Shown one piece after another: positions 23,765 through 33,400 of a stretch of DNA of 47,576 bases. The notes under the pieces are model-generated. The model searched no databases. It was not told the DNA's origin and saw only the letters and a program-made list of their open reading frames with translations. Position numbers and translations under genes: made by a program. Where the stretch lies: assembly GCA_004377185.1 (NCBI GenBank), contig SOIM01000023.1:1-47576 (forward strand), given 5' to 3'. Source of the DNA: Methanomassiliicoccales archaeon (lineage in GTDB: Archaea; Thermoplasmatota; Thermoplasmata; RBG-16-68-12; SOIM01). Within the stretch, counting starts at the first letter, position 1, and every line of letters begins with the position of its first letter.

Positions 23765-24862
23765 TCATATCTTGAACTTGCCGTTGACCATGATCTCTCG
23801 TCCGTCCACGACGATATCGGGGCGCATCATGACCATGTCCCAGTGAAGGGTGGATTTGTTCTTGCCGCCCATGCTCCTGTTCTCTCCGATTGCGATGTGG
23901 ATGGTTCCGATTATCTTCTCGTCAGTGATGAGATATCCGATCGCTTTGGTGACTTTCGGGTTGATTCCTATTCCGAACTCACCTATTCTGTCCTTGTCGC
24001 CAGGAGAGTTCCTTATGACATCCTTCAGCAACTTCTCGTTCGTTCTTGCCTTGGCTTTGACCACTTTGCCCTTTTCGAAGGTCAGCTCTATGTCCTCAAT
24101 CTTGTTGCCCCTGGTGAATGCGAGATCGAACACTGCCTTCCCGTTTGCTGTCGTTTCCACTGGTGCTGTGAAGACTTCCCCACAAGGCAGGTTGTTGCCC
24201 ACGTCCTTGTTCCTGATGTCCTCGGCCGAGATCACACCGTCGTCCACGAGTATCTTCCTGTTCTTGATGGAAAAGGTCAGGTCCGTGCCTTTCTTGGAGG
24301 TGAGATGGACCTTGTTCGCTTTCTTGAGTACGTTCGCAATGGATTTGCCCCTTTTGTAGAGCCTGTCGTAGTCCACGTTTATGGCTTTCCAGAACATGTC
24401 CCAGAACTGTCCGTAGGGAACCTTGAAAGTAGCAGCCATTTCCTTTGTGGGATAGCCCATGCCTGTCCAGCGGACGCCTGCTTCCACGAACTTGTCCTGG
24501 ACCTTCCTCATCGCTTCTCTGTTGGCACCAATCCTCCTTTCGGATATGTTGGACAGGATTCTGGGATCTTGGGTCGGGTCAATCGATATCGCACCGTCGA
24601 CATCCTCGTACCACTTCACCCAGAACTTGGGCGTCTTCTTCAGGTACTTTATGGGAACCTCCTCGTAAATCCTCCTGGTCATCTCATCGGAGTATGTCTG
24701 GGATATCACGAAGGCCCCTTTCTTTCGTATGTTCACCGCAAGTCTCTCGTTCAACTCAAAATTGTGGATTCCGGATCTCACGACTATGACTTCGTTCTCC
24801 TTCACCCGCATGCATTTGTTCACTATTTTTCTCGCGATGGACTCAAAATTGACTTTCATCAT
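23765..24862 (-). CDS. Aminopeptidase, M29 (thermophilic metalloprotease) family
   Basis: 365 residues, the normal length. M29 enzymes remove N-terminal residues using two metal ions. Family landmarks: NNLPCGEVFTAPVETTANG with the first Glu ligand, IGEFGIGINP with the next, GTIHIAIGENRSMGG with the His, and LHWDMVMMRPDIVVDG with the His and Asp near the end. No signal peptide, so cytoplasmic. A TATA-like ACTTATACAG at ~24891-24900 gives a leader of a few bases. It is followed by the winged-helix gene, which may control it. Confidence 0.9.
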   Translation of the reverse strand: MMKVNFESIARKIVNKCMRVKENEVIVVRSGIHNFELNERLAVNIRKKGAFVISQTYSDEMTRRIYEEVPIKYLKKTPKFWVKWYEDVDGAISIDPTQDPRILSNISERRIGANREAMRKVQDKFVEAGVRWTGMGYPTKEMAATFKVPYGQFWDMFWKAINVDYDRLYKRGKSIANVLKKANKVHLTSKKGTDLTFSIKNRKILVDDGVISAEDIRNKDVGNNLPCGEVFTAPVETTANGKAVFDLAFTRGNKIEDIELTFEKGKVVKAKARTNEKLLKDVIRNSPGDKDRIGEFGIGINPKVTKAIGYLITDEKIIGTIHIAIGENRSMGGKNKSTLHWDMVMMRPDIVVDGREIMVNGKFKI

Positions 24863-24950
24863 GCTGATCGATTCAATGAATGGTTGGCTGTATAAGTAAG
24901 TTTTCCAAATGGGTCTGGGGCAATGCAGAAGTACATACGATTTGACCGTT

Positions 24951-25850
24951 CTAGAAGTCCGCAGTATACTCCTCTTTCCTGAGGAGAAGCTCCCATTCCC
25001 TGTCCACTTCGCGCTGTATCCGTTCGACCATCTCTTCCGGCAGATGCCTGAACCTTCCCTGTAGCCCGAGATACTCCTTCACTGGAATCCTCTTCTTCGG
25101 CTTTCGGGTGATCGTGTACTTCCCTTCCTCCACCTCGAAAAGCGGAAATACGTTGGAGTCTGTGGCCATCTTGGCAATTGACACAGTTATCTCGGGAGGA
25201 TGTCGCCAGCCTGTAGGACACGGAGCGAACGCGTGATAGAACTTGGGCCCATCAATGTCCTTCCCCTTCTGAAGCTTCTTGACAAAATCCTCAGGGAACG
25301 CTATGTTGATGGTAGCGGTGTAGGGGATTTTGTGTGCGACCATTATCTCTACCATGTTTTTCTTAGGTGCTTTCTTCCAGTCCTGGGTGGTTCCTACGGG
25401 CGTAGTGGTCGTCCACGCACCAGGAGGAGTTGCACCACTTCTCTGAATGCCAGTGTTCATGTAAGCCTCATTGTCGTACATCACGTAGAAGATGTTCGTG
25501 TTTCTCTCAACCGCGCCCGAAAGAGCCTGTATTCCTATGTCCGCAGTGCCTCCGTCCCCAGCGAACCCGACCACGTTCACGTCCTTGATGCCCTTGGCAT
25601 CCAGTGCCGCTCTAATACCTGAAATGGAAGCACCTGTCACCTCGAATGCTGTATTCACTAATGGGACTCCCAACGCGAAGTTGGGATGCTTTCCGTGCAT
25701 TATCGCCCAACAACATGCCGGTATGCTGACCATCGTCCTTTTTCCCAGGGCTTTGAGCATGTACCGCATGGCGAGTGCTCCTCCACAGCCCAGGCAGGCA
25801 ATGTGTCCTGGATGCATGTACTCTTCTTCAGGAATTGTGATCTTTCCCAT
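24951..25850 (-). CDS. porB: Pyruvate:ferredoxin oxidoreductase, beta subunit
   Basis: 299 residues from the ATG at 25850, which shares one base with the porA stop (TGATG). This subunit binds thiamine diphosphate: HIACLGCGGALAMRY near the start, then GFAGDGGTADIG, the GDG...N-type ThDP/Mg motif, followed by YDNEAYMNTGIQRSG. Cysteines in LGCGG, PACCW and APCPTGW are candidate ligands of the proximal [4Fe-4S] cluster. The pattern YMNTG.Q.S.ATP favours pyruvate over other 2-oxoacids. Last gene of porGDAB. Confidence 0.94.
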   Translation of the reverse strand: MGKITIPEEEYMHPGHIACLGCGGALAMRYMLKALGKRTMVSIPACCWAIMHGKHPNFALGVPLVNTAFEVTGASISGIRAALDAKGIKDVNVVGFAGDGGTADIGIQALSGAVERNTNIFYVMYDNEAYMNTGIQRSGATPPGAWTTTTPVGTTQDWKKAPKKNMVEIMVAHKIPYTATINIAFPEDFVKKLQKGKDIDGPKFYHAFAPCPTGWRHPPEITVSIAKMATDSNVFPLFEVEEGKYTITRKPKKRIPVKEYLGLQGRFRHLPEEMVERIQREVDREWELLLRKEEYTADF

Positions 25851-27043
25851 CAGCTCACCTCTTTTGGAGGTGTGTCCTTGAGATCGACCCATTCTATCTC
25901 TTGTTCAGTTCCATTCTCGGGAAGATTTAGCACGTCCTCGAAAAGGCGTTCCAGAGTTACGGGAGTGATATCTCTACCTCCCAGACCCGCAATGTAGTTC
26001 TTCAGAGCAGGCTTGGTCGGTGAGTTGTAAAGAGCTCCAGCCACTTCCGAATAGAAGGCTCCTCCGTGTCCAAAAGTGAAGCTTCTGTCAAGCACTCCAA
26101 TGGAATCGACCTCTTTGGCCAGTGATCTCAATTCATCGGTCGGGAATGGACGGAAGAACCTGATTCTGGCAAGACCCACCTTCTTACCCTTGGACCTCAA
26201 ATCATCCACAACCTCTCGGCAGGTCGCTGCGGCCGTACCGGCAGCCATCAGAACCGCGTCCGCGTCATCGCATCTGTAGATGTCCAGAAGTGCTCCATGA
26301 TTCCTCCCGAACTTCTTTTCGAAATCTTCCACAACGTCATAGATTATCTTCCTAGCACGGTTCCAAGCCTCGTGCATCAGATATCTGAATTCCATGTACC
26401 AGTCAGGCATGACCAGGGAACAGAACCCTTTGGGGTCGTCAACATCCAGTTTCTCGGGAGGGTCGAATGGTGGCAGAAAGGCGTCAACCTCCGATTGTTC
26501 AGGTAAGTCCACAGCTTCCGACGTGTGCGACAGGAAGAAAGCGTCCTCCATTATCATGCAGGGAAGAAGCACATCATTGTTCTCGCAGAGTTTGTATGCC
26601 TGGATGATCGAGTCAAGGACTTCCTGATTGGTCTCAGCGTATATCTGCATCCATCCGGTATCTCTCTGAGCAACGCTGTCCAGATGGTCCGCCCAAACGC
26701 TCCACGGAGGCGCCATTGCCCTGTTTATGTTCCCCATGATGATTGGAGTTCGGGACCCCGATGCCCAGATGAGGACCTCGTGCATGAGGGTGAGTCCGTG
26801 TGCCGATGTAGCGGTAAAGGTCCTTGCACCAGTCAGAGACGCGGAGATGCAGGCGGCCATCGCAGTGTGCTCGCTTTCTACTTTTACATATTGCGTATCC
26901 ATCTCATCGTTCGCGACAAATTCCGCTATCTTCTCCACGACCGTGGTTTGAGGGGTAATGGGATAGGCCGCCACAACTTCAGCTCTGCATAACTTCGCTC
27001 CGTAGGCTAGCGAATAATTGCCTGTGATAACAACCTTGGGCAT
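25850..27043 (-). CDS. porA: Pyruvate:ferredoxin oxidoreductase, alpha subunit
   Basis: 397 residues. It carries the pyrimidine-binding domain: AEVVAAYPITPQTTVVE at the start, ESEHTAMAACISASLTGART, and TSAHGLTLMHEVL. RDTGWMQIYAETNQE and SRTPIIMGNINRA are typical of pyruvate and 2-ketoisovalerate enzymes. The C-terminal domain (ADAVLMAAGTAAATCREVVD, GLARIRFFRPFP) is the transketolase-like part. Two bases from porD upstream and one-base overlap with porB downstream, consistent with one complex. Confidence 0.95.
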   Translation of the reverse strand: MPKVVITGNYSLAYGAKLCRAEVVAAYPITPQTTVVEKIAEFVANDEMDTQYVKVESEHTAMAACISASLTGARTFTATSAHGLTLMHEVLIWASGSRTPIIMGNINRAMAPPWSVWADHLDSVAQRDTGWMQIYAETNQEVLDSIIQAYKLCENNDVLLPCMIMEDAFFLSHTSEAVDLPEQSEVDAFLPPFDPPEKLDVDDPKGFCSLVMPDWYMEFRYLMHEAWNRARKIIYDVVEDFEKKFGRNHGALLDIYRCDDADAVLMAAGTAAATCREVVDDLRSKGKKVGLARIRFFRPFPTDELRSLAKEVDSIGVLDRSFTFGHGGAFYSEVAGALYNSPTKPALKNYIAGLGGRDITPVTLERLFEDVLNLPENGTEQEIEWVDLKDTPPKEVS

Positions 27044-27045
27044 GA

Positions 27046-27330
27046 CTATCTCTCCCTTTCCATTTCAATGGCTTTGACGGGGCAGACCTCAGCGCAGATC
27101 CCGCAACCCTTGCAGTGGTCGTAGTCAATCTCGATACTGCCGTCTTCCTGGATCAGAATGGACACATCTGGACAGAACTTCCAACAGATGTAGCAATCGG
27201 TGCATTTCTCCTTGTCGACGATAGGCCTGTATGTTCTCCAGACCCCCGTTTTGTTGTATGTGGTGGGACGGTCCATTATCGGTGTGTACGGCAGGTCCCT
27301 GCAGGACTCCGGCTCCCATTTGTGCTTCAT
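27046..27330 (-). CDS. porD: Pyruvate:ferredoxin oxidoreductase, delta (2[4Fe-4S] ferredoxin) subunit
   Basis: 94 residues. Two cluster motifs, [14 protein letters not shown] and [14 protein letters not shown], carry electrons from ThDP to external ferredoxin. The N-terminal ~35 residues are the usual PorD lead. The ATGA overlap with porG (4 bases) indicates coupled translation. Confidence 0.96.
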   Translation of the reverse strand: MKHKWEPESCRDLPYTPIMDRPTTYNKTGVWRTYRPIVDKEKCTDCYICWKFCPDVSILIQEDGSIEIDYDHCKGCGICAEVCPVKAIEMERER

Positions 27331-27887
27331 TCGACCACCTTGATCTTGACCTTGTCATAGGCATCCTTTGTCGCCGCAGCGTTCTCTTCCCGTTTTGCAG
27401 GCGCTTTCTCCAGGATGCTCGCAACGAGGGAATCAATGCTCACAACTCCGGACGCTTTGGAGAAGGCCCCCAGTATGGCACTGTTCACAATTGGTGCAGT
27501 CCTGCTTCCCAGCTTGTGTTCGATCGCAATGCTGGTGGCATCCACAGTTGCCACGTTCTTCACTTCTTCAAGTCCCAACTCCTCAGGAGATTTCTCGGAA
27601 TTCACTATTATCATGCCATCTCCCTTCAAGCCGTCGGTAACATTCACGACCGTGACCAAGGACGGGTCCAATACTAGGACGTAGTCAGGGTTGTAGACCT
27701 CGGAGCGGTCGCGAATCGGTTTGTCATCAATCTTCGCGAAGGCGGTGACTGGTGCGCCTCTCCTCTCGACTCCAAAATACGGAAAAGCTTGGACGTATTT
27801 CCCTTCTTGAAAGGCGGCCTCCACCAGGAGTTGGGAAGCGACAACTGCCCCCTGGCCTCCCCTTCCGTGGAACCGAATCTGTATCAT
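27327..27887 (-). CDS. porG: Pyruvate:ferredoxin oxidoreductase, gamma subunit
   Basis: 186 residues. [17 protein letters not shown] at the start and [14 protein letters not shown] are the family signatures. This subunit binds the CoA end of the reaction. First gene of the porGDAB operon; a TATA-like box at 27916-27925 sits ~33 bases before the ATG. Confidence 0.95.
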   Translation of the reverse strand: MIQIRFHGRGGQGAVVASQLLVEAAFQEGKYVQAFPYFGVERRGAPVTAFAKIDDKPIRDRSEVYNPDYVLVLDPSLVTVVNVTDGLKGDGMIIVNSEKSPEELGLEEVKNVATVDATSIAIEHKLGSRTAPIVNSAILGAFSKASGVVSIDSLVASILEKAPAKREENAAATKDAYDKVKIKVVE

Positions 27888-27915
27888 CCAAACCCGTCTT
27901 AACCTAAATCAGAGC

Positions 27916-27925
27916 GGATATATTA
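27916..27925 (-). promoter_or_regulatory. TATA-like box for the porGDAB operon
   Basis: TAATATATCC on the minus strand, the clearest TATA in this part of the window. Predicted leader ~8 bases. Confidence 0.5.
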
Positions 27926-28035
27926 GGTTTGCTTATCGGCCTAGCCATATTCCGAATTTCGATAATCAAGAAAGATAATCTTGTCGAAACGTATAGACCC
28001 CCCCAGGACAATGAGAATAGCGAGGAGAACGAAGC

Positions 28036-28284
28036 GTGCCCAAGATAAAAGACGACTACACCAACAGAATACTCGCAGGTCTTTCAACCTCCCCCAAGTG
28101 TCCTAGAGAACTCAGTCGCATCTATGGTATACCCATAGCCATTTGCTACGAAAGAATCCGCAAGCTAGAGTCCAGAGGCTTCGTCGAGAAAGTCCTTACG
28201 TTGTTTACACAGAGCGGAAAAGCCCTACGTTTCTACAAGATATCCTGCAGAAGACAACAGTTGCTAGTCCAACTTCTCACCTGA
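28036..28284 (+). CDS. Small winged-helix protein
   Basis: 82 residues from a GTG at 28036, preceded by GAGGAG. One winged-helix domain fills most of it: helix NRILAGLSTSP, turn-helix CPRELSRIYGIPIAICYERI, wing SRGFVEKVLTLFTQSGKALR. Probably a DNA-binding regulator of the MarR/ArsR-like class; effector domain absent. It lies between the porGDAB promoter and pyrF, and could regulate either. Confidence 0.65.
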   Translation: MPKIKDDYTNRILAGLSTSPKCPRELSRIYGIPIAICYERIRKLESRGFVEKVLTLFTQSGKALRFYKISCRRQQLLVQLLT

Positions 28285-28308
28285 GCTTTGAATTTCTTTT
28301 ATCCACTG

Positions 28309-28962
28309 CTAGCCCAAAAACCCCTGTGCGCTTTGGATCTCCTCCACTATATTTTTGGCTGTTTCTTTGGGCGTCGGGGAATTGTAGATCGACCGTCCGA
28401 CTATGATGTAGTCCGCTCCAGCCTCGATGGATGCGGATGCTGAACCCCCTTGCGCTCCCACGCCGGGTGTTATGATGGTAAGGTCGCCCACGATCTCCCT
28501 CAGTTTCGCGACCCTCTCAGGTCTCGTGGCAGGGGCGACTATTCCAGCTGCGCCCGCATCAACAGCGAGTTGTGCCAATCTGTCCGCGATCGGTGCGGTG
28601 AAGACCTGTCCGCCGGGATGGCTCATCTCAGAAAGCACGAATACCTCCCCACTTGCCGCCTCCACGCAAGCCCTGACCGAATCCTCGCCTACAAAACCGT
28701 GCACGATCACACCACTGGCTCCGTGGCCGAAGACCTGTTCTACTATCAGTCTGTTCGTGTTCGGAATGTCCGCCACCTTGAAGTCGCATATCACATCCTG
28801 GATCCTCGCCAGATCGGTCACCATCTGCATCCCGCAGGAAAGGGCCAGTGGGTAGCCCACCTTTATGGCATCCAGGTACTCAGAGACTTCTTCTGCTATT
28901 CCCAGCGCCTCCTCCCGGGAGGTCACATCCAAGGCTAGGATCAATCTCTTGTCCCTTTTCAT
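28309..28962 (-). CDS. pyrF: Orotidine 5'-phosphate decarboxylase
   Basis: 217 residues from the ATG at 28962 (an upstream in-frame start at 29016 lies beyond the promoter). It converts OMP to [16 protein letters not shown] at the start, [10 protein letters not shown] holding the catalytic D-x-K-x2-D, and [10 protein letters not shown] plus [14 protein letters not shown], the phosphate-binding loops, are all present. A TATA-like GGTTTTAACCC at 28983-28993 lies ~26 bases away, so the message should be leaderless. No other pyrimidine genes are adjacent. Confidence 0.95.
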   Translation of the reverse strand: MKRDKRLILALDVTSREEALGIAEEVSEYLDAIKVGYPLALSCGMQMVTDLARIQDVICDFKVADIPNTNRLIVEQVFGHGASGVIVHGFVGEDSVRACVEAASGEVFVLSEMSHPGGQVFTAPIADRLAQLAVDAGAAGIVAPATRPERVAKLREIVGDLTIITPGVGAQGGSASASIEAGADYIIVGRSIYNSPTPKETAKNIVEEIQSAQGFLG

Positions 28963-28982
28963 CGCACCCCAATGGATAGTTT

Positions 28983-28993
28983 GGGTTAAAACC
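28983..28993 (-). promoter_or_regulatory. TATA-like box for pyrF
   Basis: GGTTTTAACCC on the minus strand, spaced for a start of transcription at the pyrF ATG. Confidence 0.5.
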
Positions 28994-29016
28994 CTTTTTG
29001 AGAATTGGGACAACAA

Positions 29017-29025
29017 TTTTAAGTA
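29017..29025 (+). promoter_or_regulatory. TATA-like box for the first tandem GTPase
   Basis: ttttaagta, the same core as the two boxes at 29666 and 30341. It implies a ~45-base leader including the GAGGAG ribosome site before the ATG at 29094. Confidence 0.5.
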
Positions 29026-29093
29026 GAAATCGAAGGCATTTCAAGGCGGTCAGACTGAACAAGAGAGGGAACATATTGTCCAATGAGGAGACG

Positions 29094-29642
29094 ATGAAGG
29101 TGAAGATATGCCTCATAGGAGAGGCGGCAGTGGGTAAAACCTCCCTGATAAGAAGGTACGTTCACAACGATTTTGATGACAAGTACATAACCACCCTGGG
29201 TGCCAAGGTCTCCAAGAAAGAGATAGGTTTCGACCTCGAGCAGCAGGAGTTGCACGTGGATATGGACATGACCATATGGGACATAATGGGGGAAAAAGGC
29301 TTCAGGGACCTGGTGAAAGAGGCCTTCTTCATCGGAACAAGAGGGATACTTGCTGTTTGTGATCTCACAAGATATGATACACTGAAGGAACTTGATGACT
29401 GGGTCCAATCGGTGTTCAAGGTGGTAGGCAGCATTCCGGTGGTATTCGCGGTCAACAAGGTGGATCTGAAGGACGAGGTTCTGCTGATGTACGGTGAGAC
29501 GGAGCTGGACCAGGCCGCCCGGGCATTCGATGCGCAGTACCTATACACCAGCGCCAAGACGGGTGAGAACGTGGAGAACTCCTTCCGAAAGCTGGGACAG
29601 ATGATAATCGATTCCAGCGTCTCTCCGCGACTGGCAAAGTAG
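29094..29642 (+). CDS. Ras/Rab-like small GTPase, tandem copy 1
   Basis: 182 residues from the ATG at 29094 behind GAGGAG (the frame is open further upstream, but that part lies in the leader). Motifs: G1 GEAAVGKTS (9-17), switch I YITTLGAKV, G3 WDIMGEKG (62-69), G4 NKVD, G5 TSAK. The Ras/Rab catalytic Gln after DxxG is Glu. No C-terminal Cys, so no prenylation; it ends soon after the G domain. About 60% of residues look shared with the next gene by eye, so the pair arose by duplication. Probable switch for the receptor encoded downstream. Confidence 0.9.
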   Translation: MKVKICLIGEAAVGKTSLIRRYVHNDFDDKYITTLGAKVSKKEIGFDLEQQELHVDMDMTIWDIMGEKGFRDLVKEAFFIGTRGILAVCDLTRYDTLKELDDWVQSVFKVVGSIPVVFAVNKVDLKDEVLLMYGETELDQAARAFDAQYLYTSAKTGENVENSFRKLGQMIIDSSVSPRLAK

Positions 29643-29665
29643 GATTTTCCGCGTGAGAATCTTCA

Positions 29666-29684
29666 CGATACTTTTAAGTATTTC
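29666..29684 (+). promoter_or_regulatory. Duplicated 19-bp promoter element, copy 1
   Basis: cgatacttttaagtatttc contains a TATA-like ttttaagt inside a near-palindrome (atactt..aagtat). It lies ~30 bases before the ATG at 29706, so the second GTPase should be leaderless. The identical 19 bases recur at 30341. Confidence 0.6.
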
Positions 29685-29705
29685 TGGATTCATTGAAAAG
29701 GTCTG

Positions 29706-30311
29706 ATGGAGTCCGATCCTTCTGAACACAGTGAGCTATCTCAGACCTCCGATATGAGGAAAAAGAAGATCAAGACCAAGATTTGCTTGGTAGGTGAGAA
29801 AGCTGTCGGCAAGACCAGTCTCATCAGGCGTTACGTTCTTGACATGTTTGATGACAGGTACATCACCACGATAGGCACCAAGGTCTCCAAGAAGGAGATC
29901 GTCATTCCAAGACCTGACAAAGGCCTGGAAGTGCATGTCGACATGACGATTTGGGACATAATGGGTGAGAAGGGCTTCCGAGAACTTCTGAAGGAGGCCT
30001 ATTTCTACGGTGCAAATGGAGTTCTGGCAGTGGCCGACATCACAAGGGAGGGGTCCCTCACTGATCTTGATGACTGGATCGACTCGACCATCAAGGTTGC
30101 CGGAAAGGTCCCCATAATAATCGCTGTGAACAAGACCGACCTCGAGGGGGCGATCCAGTACGGCGACAAGGAGGTCTCGCAGCTGGCAAAAGCCTTCAAC
30201 TCACCATTTGTGTACACCAGTGCCAAAAAGGGCGAGAAGGTGGAGGACGTCTTCAAGAAGCTCGGGGAGATGACCCTCGAATCCCAGCTGGGTTTCTCGG
30301 AGCCTGAGTGA
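29706..30311 (+). CDS. Ras/Rab-like small GTPase, tandem copy 2
   Basis: 201 residues. A hydrophilic N-terminal extension of ~20 residues (ESDPSEHSELSQTS) precedes the G domain. Motifs: G1 GEKAVGKTS, switch I YITTIGTKV, G3 WDIMGEKG, G4 NKTD, G5 TSAK. As in copy 1, Glu replaces the catalytic Gln. It ends without a lipid signal. The shared switch regions (ITT.G.KVSKKEI, DMTIWDIMGEKGFR) suggest both copies see the same partner. The next gene in the same direction is the giant receptor. Confidence 0.9.
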   Translation: MESDPSEHSELSQTSDMRKKKIKTKICLVGEKAVGKTSLIRRYVLDMFDDRYITTIGTKVSKKEIVIPRPDKGLEVHVDMTIWDIMGEKGFRELLKEAYFYGANGVLAVADITREGSLTDLDDWIDSTIKVAGKVPIIIAVNKTDLEGAIQYGDKEVSQLAKAFNSPFVYTSAKKGEKVEDVFKKLGEMTLESQLGFSEPE

Positions 30312-30340
30312 GAGGTGCTGGCTTCGCAAATTGGATATTC

Positions 30341-30359
30341 CGATACTTTTAAGTATTTC
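30341..30359 (+). promoter_or_regulatory. Duplicated 19-bp promoter element, copy 2
   Basis: Identical to 29666-29684. A second TATA-like box, cttataagt, lies at 30387-30395. The first would give a ~115-base leader to the ATG at 30494; the second would fit a leaderless start at the GTG at 30425. Confidence 0.55.
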
Positions 30360-30493
30360 GGCCTTAATGAGAAAGATTAGCGTTCCCTTATAAGTCGCAT
30401 ATATGTCTGGCGGAGCCCTCTATCGTGATTGGGCCGACATCGAGGGTGGGAAAAAGGGGGAGCATCCAGCTACCCTGGCCTCGGGGAAGAGTC

Positions 30494-33400
30494 ATGAGAG
30501 ATCGCAAACTCGCGAGGAAGGTAAGCCACTTCCTGATAGTTCTTGTAGTCCTGCAGAGTATGCTGGTGGCATTCTCGGTCCAGCCAGTATCAGGGCAGGA
30601 ACCCGTCATACAGGACATCGGTGGGGGAAGGAGAACTGCGACTTGGACACTGGATGACCCAGGAAACTATACTTTGGAGGATGTGACATTTGAAGGTGGA
30701 GGGGCAAATCTGACTCTTAACAACTTCACCTGGTATGAAAGCCAACAGAGTGATTTCCTTGATGGAGCATGGGACAGTAATGTGACTATTACTCCTGATG
30801 GAAACCTGACACTTACTGCGGACGACACAAGTCTGGTTTCCAACGGTGATTTCAGTACAGATTTGAACTGGACTTTTTCTGGAACCGGGAATAATGTCAC
30901 TGCCGAGCGTGATCCAGCGCTGCAAGACGCACATCTTCACTACTATGGAGAAGCCGGACCTTTCTACATTTTTGACAACATGGACGACTCAACTGCCAAT
31001 TGGTCAGATGTTGGAAATGCCAGTACTGTTACTCCCATCAACAACTCTTCTGATTGTTGCGGCGGCGGTGGCAGCTTGCAGGTTGGTTGGAAGCCATGGC
31101 CTTCCTATGAATGGGGGGGTATCAGACGAATGGCGCCCGCGTCTTGGGATTGGTCGATGTACAACAGGCTGAGCGTGTGGTTCTATACCAATTACACTGG
31201 AAACGACCTTGACGTCTATTTGAACATCGTGGACATTAACACTTTCTCTTGGGATACGCCGAGGAAGAAGGTCTCTGGTGGATGGAACCAGTCCGTGTTC
31301 GACTTGGAAGGGTTTCTTGGCGATGACACGCAGGTGAAGAGAATCGACATAAGATTCACTGGCCTTGGTGGTGATGGAATCCAACAGCTCAATGTGTCCG
31401 TCGACCTCATCGAACTCTATCATGTCAAGATTCTCAACGAGACTGCGTCCGCTAGTCAGATCTTCTACAAGGCGAACACAACTGAGAACACTCCAGGAAG
31501 CGTCATCCTCAGTTATGATGTGCTAATAGAAGAACGTATGAATGTGATTGATTCCAACCTCTCCCTTACGGTTACGAATGCTACAAGCAACGAATACAGG
31601 TGGGAAAAACACACGGTAGTTCCACCCTATTCGAGCCACATAAGCGTGGATCTAAGCTGGTTGATGGTGGAGGCTGGCAGCTACAATATTAGCCTTCAGC
31701 TTCATTTGTTGGTCAACACAACAATGGAATCGAACTACTCGGTGAGATTTGACAATATCACCATACTTGCGCCCAGTAGGAAGAATGGAACCTATTTCTC
31801 GGAACCTTACAACACAACCTCACAATCCATCTGGAGAGAGATAAACTGGGTCGAAGATGTTGTTCCTGAGACAAATGTCACGGTCAAAACGAGAACTGGG
31901 AATTCCAGCAACACATCCGACGGAACATGGTCCGGCTGGGAACCCCCTAACGGGAGTATGGTAGCATCTCCCTCACACAGATTCATTCAATACAGGGTAG
32001 ATTTGAACACCACGAATGCAAGCGTTGGTCCAGTTGTTTCCGAGATGAAGATAGACTGCGAGCAGTATGCACCCTACGGTACAGTGACTACCGAGAATTT
32101 CACAGTCTCAGACTTGTACATATGGGAAGACTTCTTTGTCAAAGACTCCACTACTGCAGAAACGAGTGTAACATACTACTACTCTTCGGATAGGGGCGGT
32201 AGTTGGTCACAAGTCTTCAACGGATCCAGCCTGTCATTCGTGGCAAATGACACGCTGAAGTTCAGGGCGGAACTGAGTTCGCTCAACACCACACACACTC
32301 CTTATCTGTACGAAATGAACCTCACCTACCAATACGTTGGCAACCTTGATCACATCCACATGTCGGAAAGCTTCGTCTCCGTGCCGGCCGGAACAGTGGT
32401 GTATCTCTCTGCCTGGGGCCACGATGCTTTTCATCACAATGTATCTTTCCAACAGAAATGGGAGACTACTGATCCCTTGAACATGATCAATATGTCCGGG
32501 GAATATACAGCAGGAAGAGTGGGTAGCTGGAAGGTCTACTGTAACAAGTCAGATGACAGCATCTCAAACTGGACCGTCATCAACGTCTCGGCAGGAACCT
32601 TGGTGCGGATAGGTATCGATCCTTGGGATCCAGGAACACTGACAGCGGATGACCAGCTTCAGTTCAACGCAACAGGCTATGATGTGATGAACAATACTAT
32701 TGTTATCTCACCCAACTGGTCGGTCTCGGGAGGGATTGGCACTGTTGATCCAGGTCCGAGTGGGATATCCAATCTCACTGCAGCTAGCGTTGGGACAGGG
32801 CAGGTTAGAATAGATGATGGGCCCTACCAAAACAGTACGAACACGATTAGAGTCGTCCCGGGAGCAAGAAGCCGCATTGAGATTGAACCTCAACAGCCTG
32901 GCGTTCTGACCGCGGACGATGTGATGCAATTCAATGCCTCGGCCTACGATTCCGATGACAACCTCATCGGTCCAGTTGATGCCACCTGGTCAGTCATTGG
33001 GGGCATTGGCGTTATGCCGCCTGGCCCTTCAACTTCCTCTCTTTTCAACGCTACTGAGGTCGGCCAGGGAAGGGTTCTTGCAGAATATGGAATCCACACC
33101 AATCAAACCGAGCTCTTCAATGTGGTGGCAGGTCAGCTGGATTCAATAACCGTGATACCAAATCCTGCGAATGTATTCCCTGGTGCTTCCAAGAACTTCA
33201 CAGCAAATGGTTCAGACAGCGATGGAAACGACGTTGTGTTGATCTCCACCGTTTGGGAGACGGATGCGGGCACGATAAACAGCCATAATTCCACCAACGC
33301 CAGCTTCACTGCCCAGTCCACAGAGTTCCAGGGTGGATACATCAGGGCCACAGAGGGTTCAGTCAGCGGAGAAGCTGTGATAAACATTGACAACGATGAC

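Noticed and set aside
23264..24895. Long plus-strand open frame of 543 codons
   Set aside because: It lies antisense to the winged-helix regulator and the M29 aminopeptidase, both of which have clear family motifs. Its translation has no domain character.
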